Below are positions 36,414-45,371 of a DNA stretch of 64,000 nt, piece by piece. A program made the translations under genes and the position numbers. The notes beneath the pieces were generated by a model, which saw only the letters and a program-made list of their open reading frames with translations, did no database searches and was not told the DNA's origin. The stretch is taken from positions 51,977-115,976 of the forward strand of contig NZ_JTDW01000013.1 of NCBI RefSeq assembly GCF_000943565.1, written 5' to 3'. The DNA is from Neotamlana sedimentorum (GTDB taxonomy: Bacteria; Bacteroidota; Bacteroidia; Flavobacteriales; Flavobacteriaceae). The first letter of the stretch is position 1, and every line of letters starts with the position of its first letter.

Positions 36414-37548
36414 AGTATATCTGTCATATAACAATATCATCTCATCTTTAGGCTTCAATAGCGCTTCGGTTGCGAAAGAAGTGATGCTTGGTAATTCCGG
36501 ATTGAAACAAATTAAGGATACTTCGGTAATGCCAGAACCTTTTATGTCATCTTTAATAGATGATGATGTGTTAACGGCAGCTTTCAAAAATAAGACGGAA
36601 AAAAAATATACCAAACTTGAAAAGATGTTTATTACATCGCTTCAAGATACTTTAGGTCAATCTAACATTGCGTTAACCGATCGTGTTGGTCTCATTATTT
36701 CAACAACAAAAGGCAATATAGATGCTTTAGATGCTGAAAACGATTTCCCAAAAGAACGTGCTTATCTCGATGTTTTAGCTAAAAATGTAGCCCATTATTT
36801 TGATTTTAAATCGGAACCTATAGTGTTATCAAATGCTTGTGTTTCGGGAGTTTTGGCGGTTGCGGTGGCTAAACGTTACATAAAAAGTAATATGTTCGAT
36901 CAAGTGTTTATTGTGGCGGGCGATTTGGTTACCGAGTTTATTTTATCGGGTTTCAATTCCTTTCAAGCATTAAGCTCAGAAATTTGTAAACCTTACGATA
37001 AAAATAGAATAGGCATTAACATTGGCGAAGTAGCCGTGAGCGCTCTAGTCACTAAAAATGAAGAAAATTTAAGTGACGAAGCCGTTGAAATTTTAGGTGA
37101 AGCATCTTGTAACGATGCCAATCATATTTCAGGACCATCGCGTACTGGCGAAGGCTTGTACAGAAGTATAGAATCGGCTTTAGCGCAATCAAATTTAACT
37201 TCAGAAGACATCGATTATATTTCCGCCCACGGTACGGCAACCATGTATAACGACGAAATGGAAGCGATTGCATTAAACCGTTTAAGTTTAGAAAAAACAC
37301 CAATGAATAGTTTAAAAGGGTATTTTGGACATACACTAGGCGCATCAGGTTTACTGGAAACCATAATAGGTATGTACGCCTTAAATCAAAATGTGCTAAT
37401 AAAAACCTTAGGTTTTGCAGAAATGGGTGTAACACAACCTATAAATGTTATTGAAAACACTGTAGAAAAGCCGTTATCAAAATTTTTAAAAACAGCTTCG
37501 GGTTTTGGCGGTTGCAACACAGCGGTTATTTTTAAAAAAGTAAAATAA
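36406..37548 (+). CDS. Beta-ketoacyl synthase
   Basis: This 380-residue condensing enzyme keeps the Cys-His-His triad: Cys145 (SNACVSGVLAVAVA), His275 (SAHGTATMYNDE) and His309 (GYFGHTLGASGLLE). It is more divergent than the FabF-like protein at 27151. It is followed by the half-length ketosynthase-like protein at 37564, which may be its partner. Confidence 0.9.
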   Translation: MSKVYLSYNNIISSLGFNSASVAKEVMLGNSGLKQIKDTSVMPEPFMSSLIDDDVLTAAFKNKTEKKYTKLEKMFITSLQDTLGQSNIALTDRVGLIISTTKGNIDALDAENDFPKERAYLDVLAKNVAHYFDFKSEPIVLSNACVSGVLAVAVAKRYIKSNMFDQVFIVAGDLVTEFILSGFNSFQALSSEICKPYDKNRIGINIGEVAVSALVTKNEENLSDEAVEILGEASCNDANHISGPSRTGEGLYRSIESALAQSNLTSEDIDYISAHGTATMYNDEMEAIALNRLSLEKTPMNSLKGYFGHTLGASGLLETIIGMYALNQNVLIKTLGFAEMGVTQPINVIENTVEKPLSKFLKTASGFGGCNTAVIFKKVK

Positions 37549-37563
37549 GATTGATAATTAATA

Positions 37564-38190
37564 ATGAAAAATCAGTTTAAAATATCGTCTTATTGCCATG
37601 TAAAGCAAAATAAAATTAGCCTTAACGGAACTATTTTCTTTTCAGCTGAAGCTGAAGAATCAAAATTTTTAAAGAAAGCTTATAAAGACTTAGATATTAA
37701 TTATTCCAAGTTTTTTAAAATGGATAAATTAAGTCAGTTAGCCTTTTTAGCAGCCGATGTTTTGTTGCAACACGAAAATATTTCCGAAGAAAACCAAGAA
37801 AATATAGCCTTGGTTATGGGAAATAAAGCATCGAGTTTAGATACCGATAGAAAACACCAAGACAGCATTCAAGATAAAGCAAGTTATTACCCAAGTCCTG
37901 CGGTGTTTGTGTATACCTTGCCAAATATTATGTTGGGAGAAATTAGTATTAAATACAAATTGTACTCAGAAAACAGTTTCTTTGTATTCGAAAATTTTAA
38001 AACCAACTATTTTTATAATTACACGCAAAGTTTAATTGACGATAAAAAGGCCGATAAAATTTTATGTGGTTGGGTAAATGTAGATGATGAAGATTATGAA
38101 GCCTTTTTATATCTTGTAACACCCAACGGAAATTTACAACATACAGAACAACAAATAAATACATTATATAACGAATTATGGAAGCTTTAA
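37564..38190 (+). CDS. Half-length, catalytically inactive ketosynthase-like protein
   Basis: At 208 residues this is about half a ketosynthase. It aligns to the N-terminal half: KLSQLAFLAADVLL, IALVMGNKASSL and YPSPAVFVYTLPNIMLGEISIKYKL. The position where the catalytic Cys is expected reads YSENSFFVFENF, and there is no GHGTAT or GHT histidine block. It is intact, so it is probably a conserved accessory or chain-length-type subunit and not a decayed gene. It overlaps the downstream ACP by 13 bases. Confidence 0.78.
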   Translation: MKNQFKISSYCHVKQNKISLNGTIFFSAEAEESKFLKKAYKDLDINYSKFFKMDKLSQLAFLAADVLLQHENISEENQENIALVMGNKASSLDTDRKHQDSIQDKASYYPSPAVFVYTLPNIMLGEISIKYKLYSENSFFVFENFKTNYFYNYTQSLIDDKKADKILCGWVNVDDEDYEAFLYLVTPNGNLQHTEQQINTLYNELWKL

Positions 38191-38435
38191 AACAAGAATT
38201 GAAAGAAAGCCTTGTAGAACAATTAAATTTAGAAGATATAACACCTGCTGAAATTGCTGATGACGATATGTTATTTGGAGATGGTTTAGGGTTAGATTCT
38301 ATTGATGCTTTAGAGCTTATTGTAATGCTCGATAAAACTTACGGCATAAAATTAACCGACCCAAAACAAGGTCGCGCTATTTTCGAATCGATTAACACCA
38401 TGTCTGCATACATTGCAGAACACCGTACAAAATAA
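38178..38435 (+). CDS. Acyl carrier protein
   Basis: The 85-residue ACP has its phosphopantetheine Ser41 in GLGLDSIDALELIVML, the form seen in aryl polyene clusters. It lies directly before the ketosynthase/chain-length-factor pair, so it is the probable carrier for polyene extension. Confidence 0.95.
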   Translation: MEALKQELKESLVEQLNLEDITPAEIADDDMLFGDGLGLDSIDALELIVMLDKTYGIKLTDPKQGRAIFESINTMSAYIAEHRTK

Positions 38436-38443
38436 TTACAAAA

Positions 38444-39643
38444 ATGGGTAAAGGCGTTGCAATTACAGGTATGGGTATTATATCTGCTATTGGAAACAAT
38501 GTAGACGAAAATCGCGAAGCACTTTTTGCTGGTAAAACGGGCATTGGTCGCGTGGTTAAAATTAACACCAATCATAAAAACGAAATTATGGTTGGTGAAA
38601 TTGCTTATACCAATAGCCAGCTAGAAAGCCTGTTACAATTACCCGAAACTAATAATTATTCAAGAACCGCTTTGCTAGGTGCTGTCGCTGCTAAAGAAGC
38701 GGTTGAAAGTGCTCGAATCTCTGATATAAATGAATACAAAACCGGTTTAATATCGGCAACCAGTGTTGGTGGTATGGACATGACCGAGAAATACTACTAC
38801 GAATATTTAGAAGATAAAACGGTTCAAAAATATATTGAAGCTCATCATGCGGGCGACTCTACTCAAAAAATAGCTGAACAATTGGGGCTTAAAAATAGTT
38901 TGGTAACAACTATTAGCACCGCTTGTTCTTCGGCTGCAAATGCCATTATGTTGGGAGCAAGACTTATAAAATCTGGTAAATTAGATCGTGTTATTGTTGG
39001 TGGGGCCGATTGCTTATCGAAATTCACGATTAACGGATTTAAAAGTTTAATGATTTTATCAGATACCTATAATACACCTTTCGATGAAAACCGAAAAGGT
39101 TTAAATTTAGGTGAAGCTGCTGCCTTTTTGGTGTTAGAATCTGATGCTGTTGTAAAAGCTGAAAATAAAAACGTATTGGCTTATTTAAAAGGTTATGGTA
39201 ATGCCAACGATGCGTTTCATCAAACCGCATCATCAGAGAATGGCGATGGTGCTACTTTAGCTATGCAACAAGCCTTAAAAGTGGCAAATTTAAATGCAGA
39301 AGCGATAGATTATGTAAATGCTCATGGAACAGCTACGGGAAATAACGATTTATCTGAAGGAAAAGCTTTTTTACGCGTGTTTAATACAATGCCGCCGTTT
39401 AGTTCTACAAAACCATTTACAGGACACACTTTAGCCGCTGCTGGTGGTATTGAAGCTGTGTTTTCGGTATTGGCTTTACTACATAATGTGTTGTATCCAA
39501 ATTTAAATTATAAAACACCGATGACGGCATTTAATCTTGTTCCAGAATTAGAGTTAAAGGAAATACCGATAACAAACATTTTATCAAATTCTTTAGGTTT
39601 TGGAGGGAATTGTTCAACCTTAATATTTTCAAAACAAGCGTAG
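38444..39643 (+). CDS. Beta-ketoacyl-ACP synthase (ApeO-like, polyene ketosynthase)
   Basis: The 399-residue enzyme has a complete triad: Cys161 (ISTACSSAANAIML), His294 (NAHGTATGNNDLSEG) and His328 (PFTGHTLAAAGGIE). It is followed after 2 bases by a Cys-less ketosynthase homologue. This matches the KS:chain-length-factor pairs of type II and aryl polyene PKSs, in which the heterodimer extends the aryl starter. Confidence 0.93.
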   Translation: MGKGVAITGMGIISAIGNNVDENREALFAGKTGIGRVVKINTNHKNEIMVGEIAYTNSQLESLLQLPETNNYSRTALLGAVAAKEAVESARISDINEYKTGLISATSVGGMDMTEKYYYEYLEDKTVQKYIEAHHAGDSTQKIAEQLGLKNSLVTTISTACSSAANAIMLGARLIKSGKLDRVIVGGADCLSKFTINGFKSLMILSDTYNTPFDENRKGLNLGEAAAFLVLESDAVVKAENKNVLAYLKGYGNANDAFHQTASSENGDGATLAMQQALKVANLNAEAIDYVNAHGTATGNNDLSEGKAFLRVFNTMPPFSSTKPFTGHTLAAAGGIEAVFSVLALLHNVLYPNLNYKTPMTAFNLVPELELKEIPITNILSNSLGFGGNCSTLIFSKQA

Positions 39644-39645
39644 TT

Positions 39646-40710
39646 ATGGAAAAGGTTTACATAAATGGTTTAGGAAGTATTTCGGCGCAAAATACGTTTG
39701 ATAATTCTGAGTTTTTAAACAGAGTTGAATTTTATACAGAAAACGTTATTCCGGCAATAGATGTTAATTACAAAGCATTTATTTCGCCAGCAGCTGCACG
39801 ACGTATGGCTAAAGGCATTAAAATGGGAATTGCAGCATCAAGAACAGCTTTAGAAGAAGCGAATTTAGAAAATGTGGACGCCATTATTACCGGAACGGGT
39901 ATGGGCTGTGTTCGAGATTCCGAAAAGTTTTTAAGTGCTATTTTAGATAATGACGAGCAATATTTAACACCAACACCATTTATACAATCTACACACAATA
40001 CAGTTGGTGGCCAAATAGCTTTAGATATAGGTTGCAAAGGTTATAATTTTACCTATGTGCATGGTTCAGTATCGTTTGAGTCGGCTTTATTAGATGCGCT
40101 TTTACAAATAAAAACACACGAAAGCCATTCTATTTTAATAGGTGGAGTAGATGAATTGGCACCACATACTATAGAAATTCATAAAGCGGTAAATCATATA
40201 AAATCTGAAGTTGTTGAAGCTTCAAAATTATTAGAGAATAAAACAAAAGGCGCTGTGTTTAGTGAAGGCGCCAATTTCTTTGTGGTTTCAAATGAAAAAT
40301 CTGAAACGAGCTATGCTGAGGTTGTTGATGTGAAATTAATTAACACTTTGCAAACCGATGAATTAAATACAGAACTTAATACTTTTCTAGAAGAACAAAA
40401 TCTCAGCATTCAAGATTTAAGTGCCGTTATTTTAGGTTGTAATGGCGATGTAGAATTCGATGGGTTTTACGATGTTTTAGCCGAAAATAGCTTAAAAGAC
40501 ACGCCGCAATTATATTACAAACATTTGTCTGGTGAGTTTCATACCGCATCCTCTTTTGCGTTTTGGTTGGCTGCTGGTGTATTAAAATCGCAAACCATTC
40601 CAGAAGCTGTGGTTTTAAAAGGCGGTATACCATCAGAAATAAAATATATTTTACTTTACAACCAGTATCGCGGGCAAAATCATAGTTTTAATTTATTAAA
40701 ATCATGCTAA
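39646..40710 (+). CDS. Chain-length-factor-like ketosynthase homologue (ApeC-like)
   Basis: I start at 39646 (MEKVYINGLGSISAQ, 354 residues), 2 bases after the previous stop; the in-frame ATG at 39610 would overlap the ketosynthase gene and adds unrelated residues. Where ketosynthases carry Cys, this protein has Gly140 in TYVHGSVSFESALLDA, and the HGTAT block is absent. It is therefore probably the non-catalytic partner of the 38444 enzyme, setting chain length. Confidence 0.85.
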   Translation: MEKVYINGLGSISAQNTFDNSEFLNRVEFYTENVIPAIDVNYKAFISPAAARRMAKGIKMGIAASRTALEEANLENVDAIITGTGMGCVRDSEKFLSAILDNDEQYLTPTPFIQSTHNTVGGQIALDIGCKGYNFTYVHGSVSFESALLDALLQIKTHESHSILIGGVDELAPHTIEIHKAVNHIKSEVVEASKLLENKTKGAVFSEGANFFVVSNEKSETSYAEVVDVKLINTLQTDELNTELNTFLEEQNLSIQDLSAVILGCNGDVEFDGFYDVLAENSLKDTPQLYYKHLSGEFHTASSFAFWLAAGVLKSQTIPEAVVLKGGIPSEIKYILLYNQYRGQNHSFNLLKSC

Positions 40711-41468
40711 ATTTTAAAACCATAAGCATTGTTAGTTGTATTGCTTTACTTGGTTTAATTATTTGTAATAGCAGTTGGATTTTCATGGTTTTGGTAGTTG
40801 TAATTTGGTTTGTAATTACAGGTTTAGGCTCTGGTTTAATTGGTTGGAATTATCATTTAAAATCAGTGCTTTCAAATGCAGAAATATCTAAAAATGCAGT
40901 TTCAATTACTTTTGATGATGGCCCAAACACCGAGTTCACGCCTAAAGTATTATCGCTCTTAAATCAGTTTAATGCAAAAGCCACTTTTTTTTGTATTGGT
41001 AAACAGGCTAAAAATCATCCAGAAATTTTAAAACAAATTATTGCTGAAGGTCATACAATTGGCAATCATACGTTTTCTCATGCGAATAACTTCGGATTTT
41101 TTTCTACCAAAAAAGTCATTTCAGAATTAAAGAAAACGAATGCAGTGATTGAAGAAATTACAGGACTAAAAATGAAATTGTACAGACCTGCATTTGGAGT
41201 AACAAATCCTAACATAGCTAAAGCGGTAAAGGTTTTAGGTGTAACCTCGGTAGGTTGGAATGTACGTTCGCTCGATACGACTTCAAGAAGTGCGGAATCT
41301 GTTTTAAATAGAATAACAAAGCGCTTAAAAGCAGGCGATATTATTCTGTTGCACGACACTAGCGAGAAATCGCTCATCGTTTTGGAACAATTATTGTTAT
41401 TTTTACAAAAGAAAAATTTAGCATCGGTAACTATTGATGCTTTATGCGATTTACAACCTTATGAATAA
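40704..41468 (+). CDS. Polysaccharide deacetylase (NodB) family protein
   Basis: The 254-residue protein has two N-terminal hydrophobic segments (about 5-50) and a NodB domain with TFDDGPNTEFTPK (catalytic/metal Asp pair), GNHTFSHA (metal His pair), YRPAFG and ILLHD. The extracytoplasmic domain could deacylate a carbohydrate, or act on another ester or amide in the pigment pathway; the usual family role is removal of acetyl groups from sugars. It overlaps the preceding gene by 7 bases. Confidence 0.87.
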   Translation: MLNFKTISIVSCIALLGLIICNSSWIFMVLVVVIWFVITGLGSGLIGWNYHLKSVLSNAEISKNAVSITFDDGPNTEFTPKVLSLLNQFNAKATFFCIGKQAKNHPEILKQIIAEGHTIGNHTFSHANNFGFFSTKKVISELKKTNAVIEEITGLKMKLYRPAFGVTNPNIAKAVKVLGVTSVGWNVRSLDTTSRSAESVLNRITKRLKAGDIILLHDTSEKSLIVLEQLLLFLQKKNLASVTIDALCDLQPYE

Positions 41469-42078
41469 AATTTTATTGGTCTTTTTGTTTATGTCATCTT
41501 TAGTTGGTGCACAGCAAAAAATGACAAATACCGAAGCCGAAACATTAAAAGCTTTAGTGAAAAATAGAGCGTCGAAAACTAAAACCATTGTTAGCGATTT
41601 TACCCAATATAAGCATCTCGATTTTTTATCGAATGATATAGTAACACAAGGAAAATTACATTTTAAATCGCCCGATTTTGTAAAGTGGGCTTATGTAAAG
41701 CCGTTTCAATACAGTGTTATTTTTAAAAATAAAACCCTATTTATAAATAACGAAGGCAGTAAAAGTGAAGTAGATGTTGGCTCAAGTAAAATGTTTACAG
41801 AGCTTAATAATTTAATCGTTAAAAGTGTAAAAGGCGATATGTTTGATGATGTGCAGTTTGCTATTACTTATTTTAATATTGAAGAAGGTAGTTTAGTTCA
41901 GTTTGAGCCTAAAGATCCAAAACTAAATGAGTTCATAAAAAGTTTTCATATTGTTTTTAGCGAAAAAGGCGATGTTGAAACTATAAAAATGATTGAGCCT
42001 TCTGGCGATTATACAAAAATTGAATTCACAAACCGTGTATTAAACTCAACAATTAGCAATGCGATTTTTAATAATTAG
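41461..42078 (+). CDS. LolA-like outer membrane lipoprotein carrier
   Basis: The start at 41461 gives a signal peptide (MNKILLVFLFMSSLVGAQQ) and a 205-residue protein; the in-frame ATG at 41434 would place nine extra residues before it and overlap the deacetylase gene more. The body resembles LolA: KTKTIVSDFTQYKHLDFLSNDIVTQGKLHFKSPDFVKWAYVKPFQYSVIF. LolA-type proteins in aryl polyene clusters are thought to carry the hydrophobic product across the periplasm. Confidence 0.87.
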   Translation: MNKILLVFLFMSSLVGAQQKMTNTEAETLKALVKNRASKTKTIVSDFTQYKHLDFLSNDIVTQGKLHFKSPDFVKWAYVKPFQYSVIFKNKTLFINNEGSKSEVDVGSSKMFTELNNLIVKSVKGDMFDDVQFAITYFNIEEGSLVQFEPKDPKLNEFIKSFHIVFSEKGDVETIKMIEPSGDYTKIEFTNRVLNSTISNAIFNN

Positions 42079-42670
42079 TTTTTGTTTCGTGTTGGTTTCA
42101 TGTGGTTCGTATAGTAAAAAATACGAGTTGCAAAGTGAACCCGTTGTAACAAAATCAATTGAAAATAAGTATTTCGACTCCAAAGTAACCGATTATGTTT
42201 ACAAATCTAACATAACGGTTTATGGTAATAATTTTGGTGGTTTGTTAATTGTAAAAAAACTAGCAGAAAACAATCATCGTATGGCGTTTACTACCGAGTT
42301 TGGTAATAAAATTTTCGATTTTTCTTTTGTTGATGATGACTTCAAAATAAACTTTATTTTAGAAGATTTAAATAAAAAAATGCTGATTAATATTTTGCAA
42401 GAAGATTTTTCAACGTTAATAAAGTCCAATCTTCCGGTAACGGCAGCTTTCAAAAAAGATAACTTTAATGTTTTAAAATCTGAAAGTACTAAAACCGATT
42501 TGTACTATTATTTTTTAAATTCAGATTTATCTAAAATTGAAAAAGTAAAACATCAAAAGGCTAAAACAATTTTTTTATTCAGCGAAATAAAGAATAATAT
42601 TGCACAACAAATTGAGATTGTGCATCAATCTATAAAATTACACATTAAACTAAACGCCTTAAATCAATAA
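42059..42670 (+). CDS. Lipoprotein, possible LolB-like partner
   Basis: The 203-residue lipoprotein has its lipobox at FVLVSC (Cys15). The rest is predicted beta-rich with no motif I can name. It overlaps the LolA-like gene by 20 bases, so it is probably the outer membrane receptor partner, analogous to the DUF3261/LolB-type lipoproteins in aryl polyene clusters. That role is an inference from position. Confidence 0.7.
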   Translation: MRFLIISFCFVLVSCGSYSKKYELQSEPVVTKSIENKYFDSKVTDYVYKSNITVYGNNFGGLLIVKKLAENNHRMAFTTEFGNKIFDFSFVDDDFKINFILEDLNKKMLINILQEDFSTLIKSNLPVTAAFKKDNFNVLKSESTKTDLYYYFLNSDLSKIEKVKHQKAKTIFLFSEIKNNIAQQIEIVHQSIKLHIKLNALNQ

Positions 42671-42673
42671 ATA

Positions 42674-43288
42674 ATGAAAAATAAACTACTTAGTTTGCTG
42701 CTTTTTTTACTGGTTTCAATAAGTTTTGCGCAAGTAACCTTTAAACCAGGACTTCGTTTTGGAGCTAATTTTGCGAATGTTACCAATTTGGAGACTTTAG
42801 ACACGAAAGTGAGCTTTTACGCAGGATTGTTTGGCGAAATTAAATTCACCGAATTTTACGCTTTACAACCGGAAGTAGTTTATAGCAACCAAGGCGGTAA
42901 ATCTTCATATTCAAGTCAAGGCGATATAGATTTAAATTACGTTACTGTGGCTTTGGCGAATAAATTTTTTATTTCCAAGGGCACCGGTTTACATTTAATT
43001 TTAGGGCCTAGTTTAGATTTTAATGTAGATTATAATTGGGTAAGTGTTATAAACGGCGATACAGATTACGACATTTCTCCAATAGATATTTCGCTGTTGG
43101 GTGGCGTTGGTTACGAGTTTCCGTTTGGTTTAACTGTAGAAGCTCGTATAAAACAAGGTTTAATCGATTTAGATTTGTTTAACGAATACGATTACAACAA
43201 TAATAATGACCCATATTATAACGACGACGATAACAAATTAAATAAAGTATTTCAACTGGGTTTAATTTATAAATTTAAATTTCGCTAA
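42674..43288 (+). CDS. PorT-type outer membrane beta-barrel protein
   Basis: The 204-residue protein has a signal peptide (SISFAQ) and alternating beta-strands typical of the small eight-stranded PorT/OmpW-like barrels (FKPGLRFGANFANV, FYAGLFGEIKFTEFYALQPEVVY), ending in aromatic YKFKFR. An Asn/Asp-rich loop lies near the C-terminus (about 178-194). It may help locate or pass the pigment at the outer membrane. Confidence 0.85.
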   Translation: MKNKLLSLLLFLLVSISFAQVTFKPGLRFGANFANVTNLETLDTKVSFYAGLFGEIKFTEFYALQPEVVYSNQGGKSSYSSQGDIDLNYVTVALANKFFISKGTGLHLILGPSLDFNVDYNWVSVINGDTDYDISPIDISLLGGVGYEFPFGLTVEARIKQGLIDLDLFNEYDYNNNNDPYYNDDDNKLNKVFQLGLIYKFKFR

Positions 43289-43653
43289 TGCTATTACAAG
43301 ATTTCTATAAAATAAACAGTATACAAACCGAAAACGGGCAAACTATTGCTGCCGTAACTATTAATAAAAACCATGAGGTTTTTAAAGGACATTTTCCAGG
43401 AAATCCAGTTACTCCGGGTGTTTGTATTATGCAAATTGTAAAAGATATTACGAGTAAAGTGGTTGAGAAATCCCTTTTTATGGAATCGTCGAGCAATGTA
43501 AAATTCATGGAAATTATTAATCCAGAAGTTACTCCAGATTTAGAGTTTATTTTGAATATTATCGAAGTTGAAGGCGTTTATAAAGTAAAAAACGTAACCA
43601 AGTTTAATGATACTATTGCACTAAAACTTAGCATGAATTTAAAAGTGGTTTAA
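43288..43653 (+). CDS. 3-hydroxyacyl-ACP dehydratase, hotdog fold (ApeI-like)
   Basis: The 121-residue hotdog protein has KGHFPGNPVTPGVCIMQIVKDI, the FabA/FabZ-type active-site stretch seen in ApeI dehydratases. It is the third hotdog dehydratase-like protein in the cluster after those at 31698 and 32126. In aryl polyene systems ApeI works with ApeP, so it may pair with the 32126 protein. Confidence 0.85.
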   Translation: MLLQDFYKINSIQTENGQTIAAVTINKNHEVFKGHFPGNPVTPGVCIMQIVKDITSKVVEKSLFMESSSNVKFMEIINPEVTPDLEFILNIIEVEGVYKVKNVTKFNDTIALKLSMNLKVV

Positions 43654-43654
43654 A

Positions 43655-44149
43655 ATGAAACTATTAATTTCTTTTTTATTGTTTTTGGTTGTTGTACCAC
43701 AAAAAATCGATTTAAAATCGGTTAGAGAAACGTACAAACAATCGGCCGCAAGCCAAGAAAAAACAGAGCAACTCGATAAGATCTTAACGGCTGTAACAAA
43801 AAACGATAAACCAGCGTTGGTTGCTTATAAAGGCGCGGTTATTGCCTTAAAAGCAAAAAATGCCGAGAAAATTAAAGATAAAAAAGAAGGATTTATTGAA
43901 GGCGTTTCGTGGGTAGAACATGCTATTGAAAAAAGCCCAAACGATTTAGAGTCGCGATTAATTCGGTTAAGTATTCAAGAAAATTCACCTAAAATTTTAG
44001 GATATAAAAAGAATATTACTGAAGATAAAACGAAACTTTTAAATGGTTTAAAAAGTATTTCCAATAGCCATTTGAAAAATTATATAGAAGATTATATCTT
44101 GCAATCGAAAGTTTTTACTGATGAAGAAAAGGCCGAAATTTCAATGTAA
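43655..44149 (+). CDS. Uncharacterised exported protein of flexirubin cluster
   Basis: The 164-residue protein has an N-terminal hydrophobic stretch (LLISFLLFLVVVP) and a Lys-rich helical body with YKGAVIALKAKNAEKIKDKKEGFIEGVSWVEHAI, reminiscent of TPR-like helices. It begins 1 base after the ApeI-like gene. No function can be assigned. Confidence 0.72.
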   Translation: MKLLISFLLFLVVVPQKIDLKSVRETYKQSAASQEKTEQLDKILTAVTKNDKPALVAYKGAVIALKAKNAEKIKDKKEGFIEGVSWVEHAIEKSPNDLESRLIRLSIQENSPKILGYKKNITEDKTKLLNGLKSISNSHLKNYIEDYILQSKVFTDEEKAEISM

Positions 44150-44186
44150 TTTGAAAAAATAAGCACTTTCAGTAAAATAAAAGCAA

Positions 44187-45371
44187 ATGAAAAACCAATC
44201 AACCAAAACCAGCATTTGCGTAATCATTCCAACCTACAACAATGAAAAAACATTGGTTCGGGTTATTGATGGCGTTTTAAACTATACTAACAACATAATT
44301 GTTGTAAATGATGGTTCTACAGACAGCACGCCAAATATTCTTAAAAATTACACCGAAAAGGTTGATGTTATAGCCTTTGAAAAAAATAAAGGAAAAGGAA
44401 AGGCGCTACGCGAAGGTTTTAAATTTGCCATTACTAACGGTTACGATTTTGCCATTACTATAGATTCTGATGGGCAACATTTTCCTGAAGATATTCCTAG
44501 TTTTATTAATGCTTTAGAAGCGCATCCAGATAAGAATTTATTGCTTATTGGTTCAAGAAATATGAGTCAAGAAGGTGTGCCTAAAAAAAGTAGTTTTGGT
44601 AATAAATTTTCTAATTTTTGGTTTTGGTTTGAAACGGGAATAAAATTAGAAGACACACAATCTGGTTACCGACTTTATCCATTACACGCTATAAAAAAAC
44701 GTAAATTTTTCACTAATAAATTCGAGTTCGAAATTGAAGTTATTGTACGTTTAGCTTGGGCAGGTATTAAAGTTAAAAACATGCCAGTAAAAGTGTTGTA
44801 TGATATGAGTGAACGGGTTTCGCATTTCAGGCCAACAATAGATTTTGCCCGAATTAGTGTGCTTAATACGGTGTTGGTTCTTATAACTTTACTTTATATA
44901 AAACCTCGAGATTTATTTCGAAGATTAAAAAAAAAAGGCATTAAACGTTTTTTTTTAGAAGACTTTTTGGGAAGCCAAGATTCTCCAAAAAAGAAGGCAC
45001 TTTCGGTTGGTTTAGGTGTTTTTATTGGTTTATCGCCGCTTTGGGGATTTCATACGGTTACAGTTATCTTTTTAGCCATGCTTTTTAAGTTGAATAAAAC
45101 CATTGCGTTTGCATTTTCCAATGTTAGTTTACCTCCGTTTATACCTTTTATAATTTATTCTAGCTCTAAAATAGGGCAGTACATTTACGGTGTAGAATTT
45201 AGTTATAAGTTAAACGATTTAACTAAAGATTTCGTGATTCTAGAACACCTGGAAACCTACATTGTTGGAAGTTTCGTTTTAGCAACTATAGCTTCGTTAG
45301 TGTTAACTGCACTCAGTTTTTTATTGTTTAATTTAGTTAGAAATAAAAACGTAATTGTAAATAATGGCTAA
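44187..45371 (+). CDS. Family 2 glycosyltransferase fused to DUF2062 domain
   Basis: The 394-residue protein has a dolichyl-phosphate-mannose-synthase-like GT2 domain (about 10-235; IIPTYNNEKTLVRVI, VVNDGSTDST, ITIDSDGQHFPEDI, QSGYRLYP). The C-terminal DUF2062 membrane domain (about 265-385) shows ALSVGLGVFIGLSPLWGFHT. This two-domain form occurs in aryl polyene/flexirubin clusters. It may glycosylate a lipid or the pigment at the inner membrane. It overlaps the MMPL gene by 8 bases. Confidence 0.9.
   Translation: MKNQSTKTSICVIIPTYNNEKTLVRVIDGVLNYTNNIIVVNDGSTDSTPNILKNYTEKVDVIAFEKNKGKGKALREGFKFAITNGYDFAITIDSDGQHFPEDIPSFINALEAHPDKNLLLIGSRNMSQEGVPKKSSFGNKFSNFWFWFETGIKLEDTQSGYRLYPLHAIKKRKFFTNKFEFEIEVIVRLAWAGIKVKNMPVKVLYDMSERVSHFRPTIDFARISVLNTVLVLITLLYIKPRDLFRRLKKKGIKRFFLEDFLGSQDSPKKKALSVGLGVFIGLSPLWGFHTVTVIFLAMLFKLNKTIAFAFSNVSLPPFIPFIIYSSSKIGQYIYGVEFSYKLNDLTKDFVILEHLETYIVGSFVLATIASLVLTALSFLLFNLVRNKNVIVNNG

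Noticed and set aside
37052..37435. 127-codon open frame on the minus strand
   Set aside because: It lies entirely antisense within the ketosynthase gene at 36406-37548, has no recognisable motif, and its composition looks like a shadow frame.
39610..39645. In-frame ATG at 39610 as start of the chain-length-factor-like gene
   Set aside because: The extra 12 residues are encoded inside the upstream ketosynthase gene; 39646 begins the conserved strand VYINGLGSIS.
41434..41460. In-frame ATG at 41434 as start of the LolA-like gene
   Set aside because: Starting at 41461 gives a standard signal peptide and the short overlap typical of this operon.
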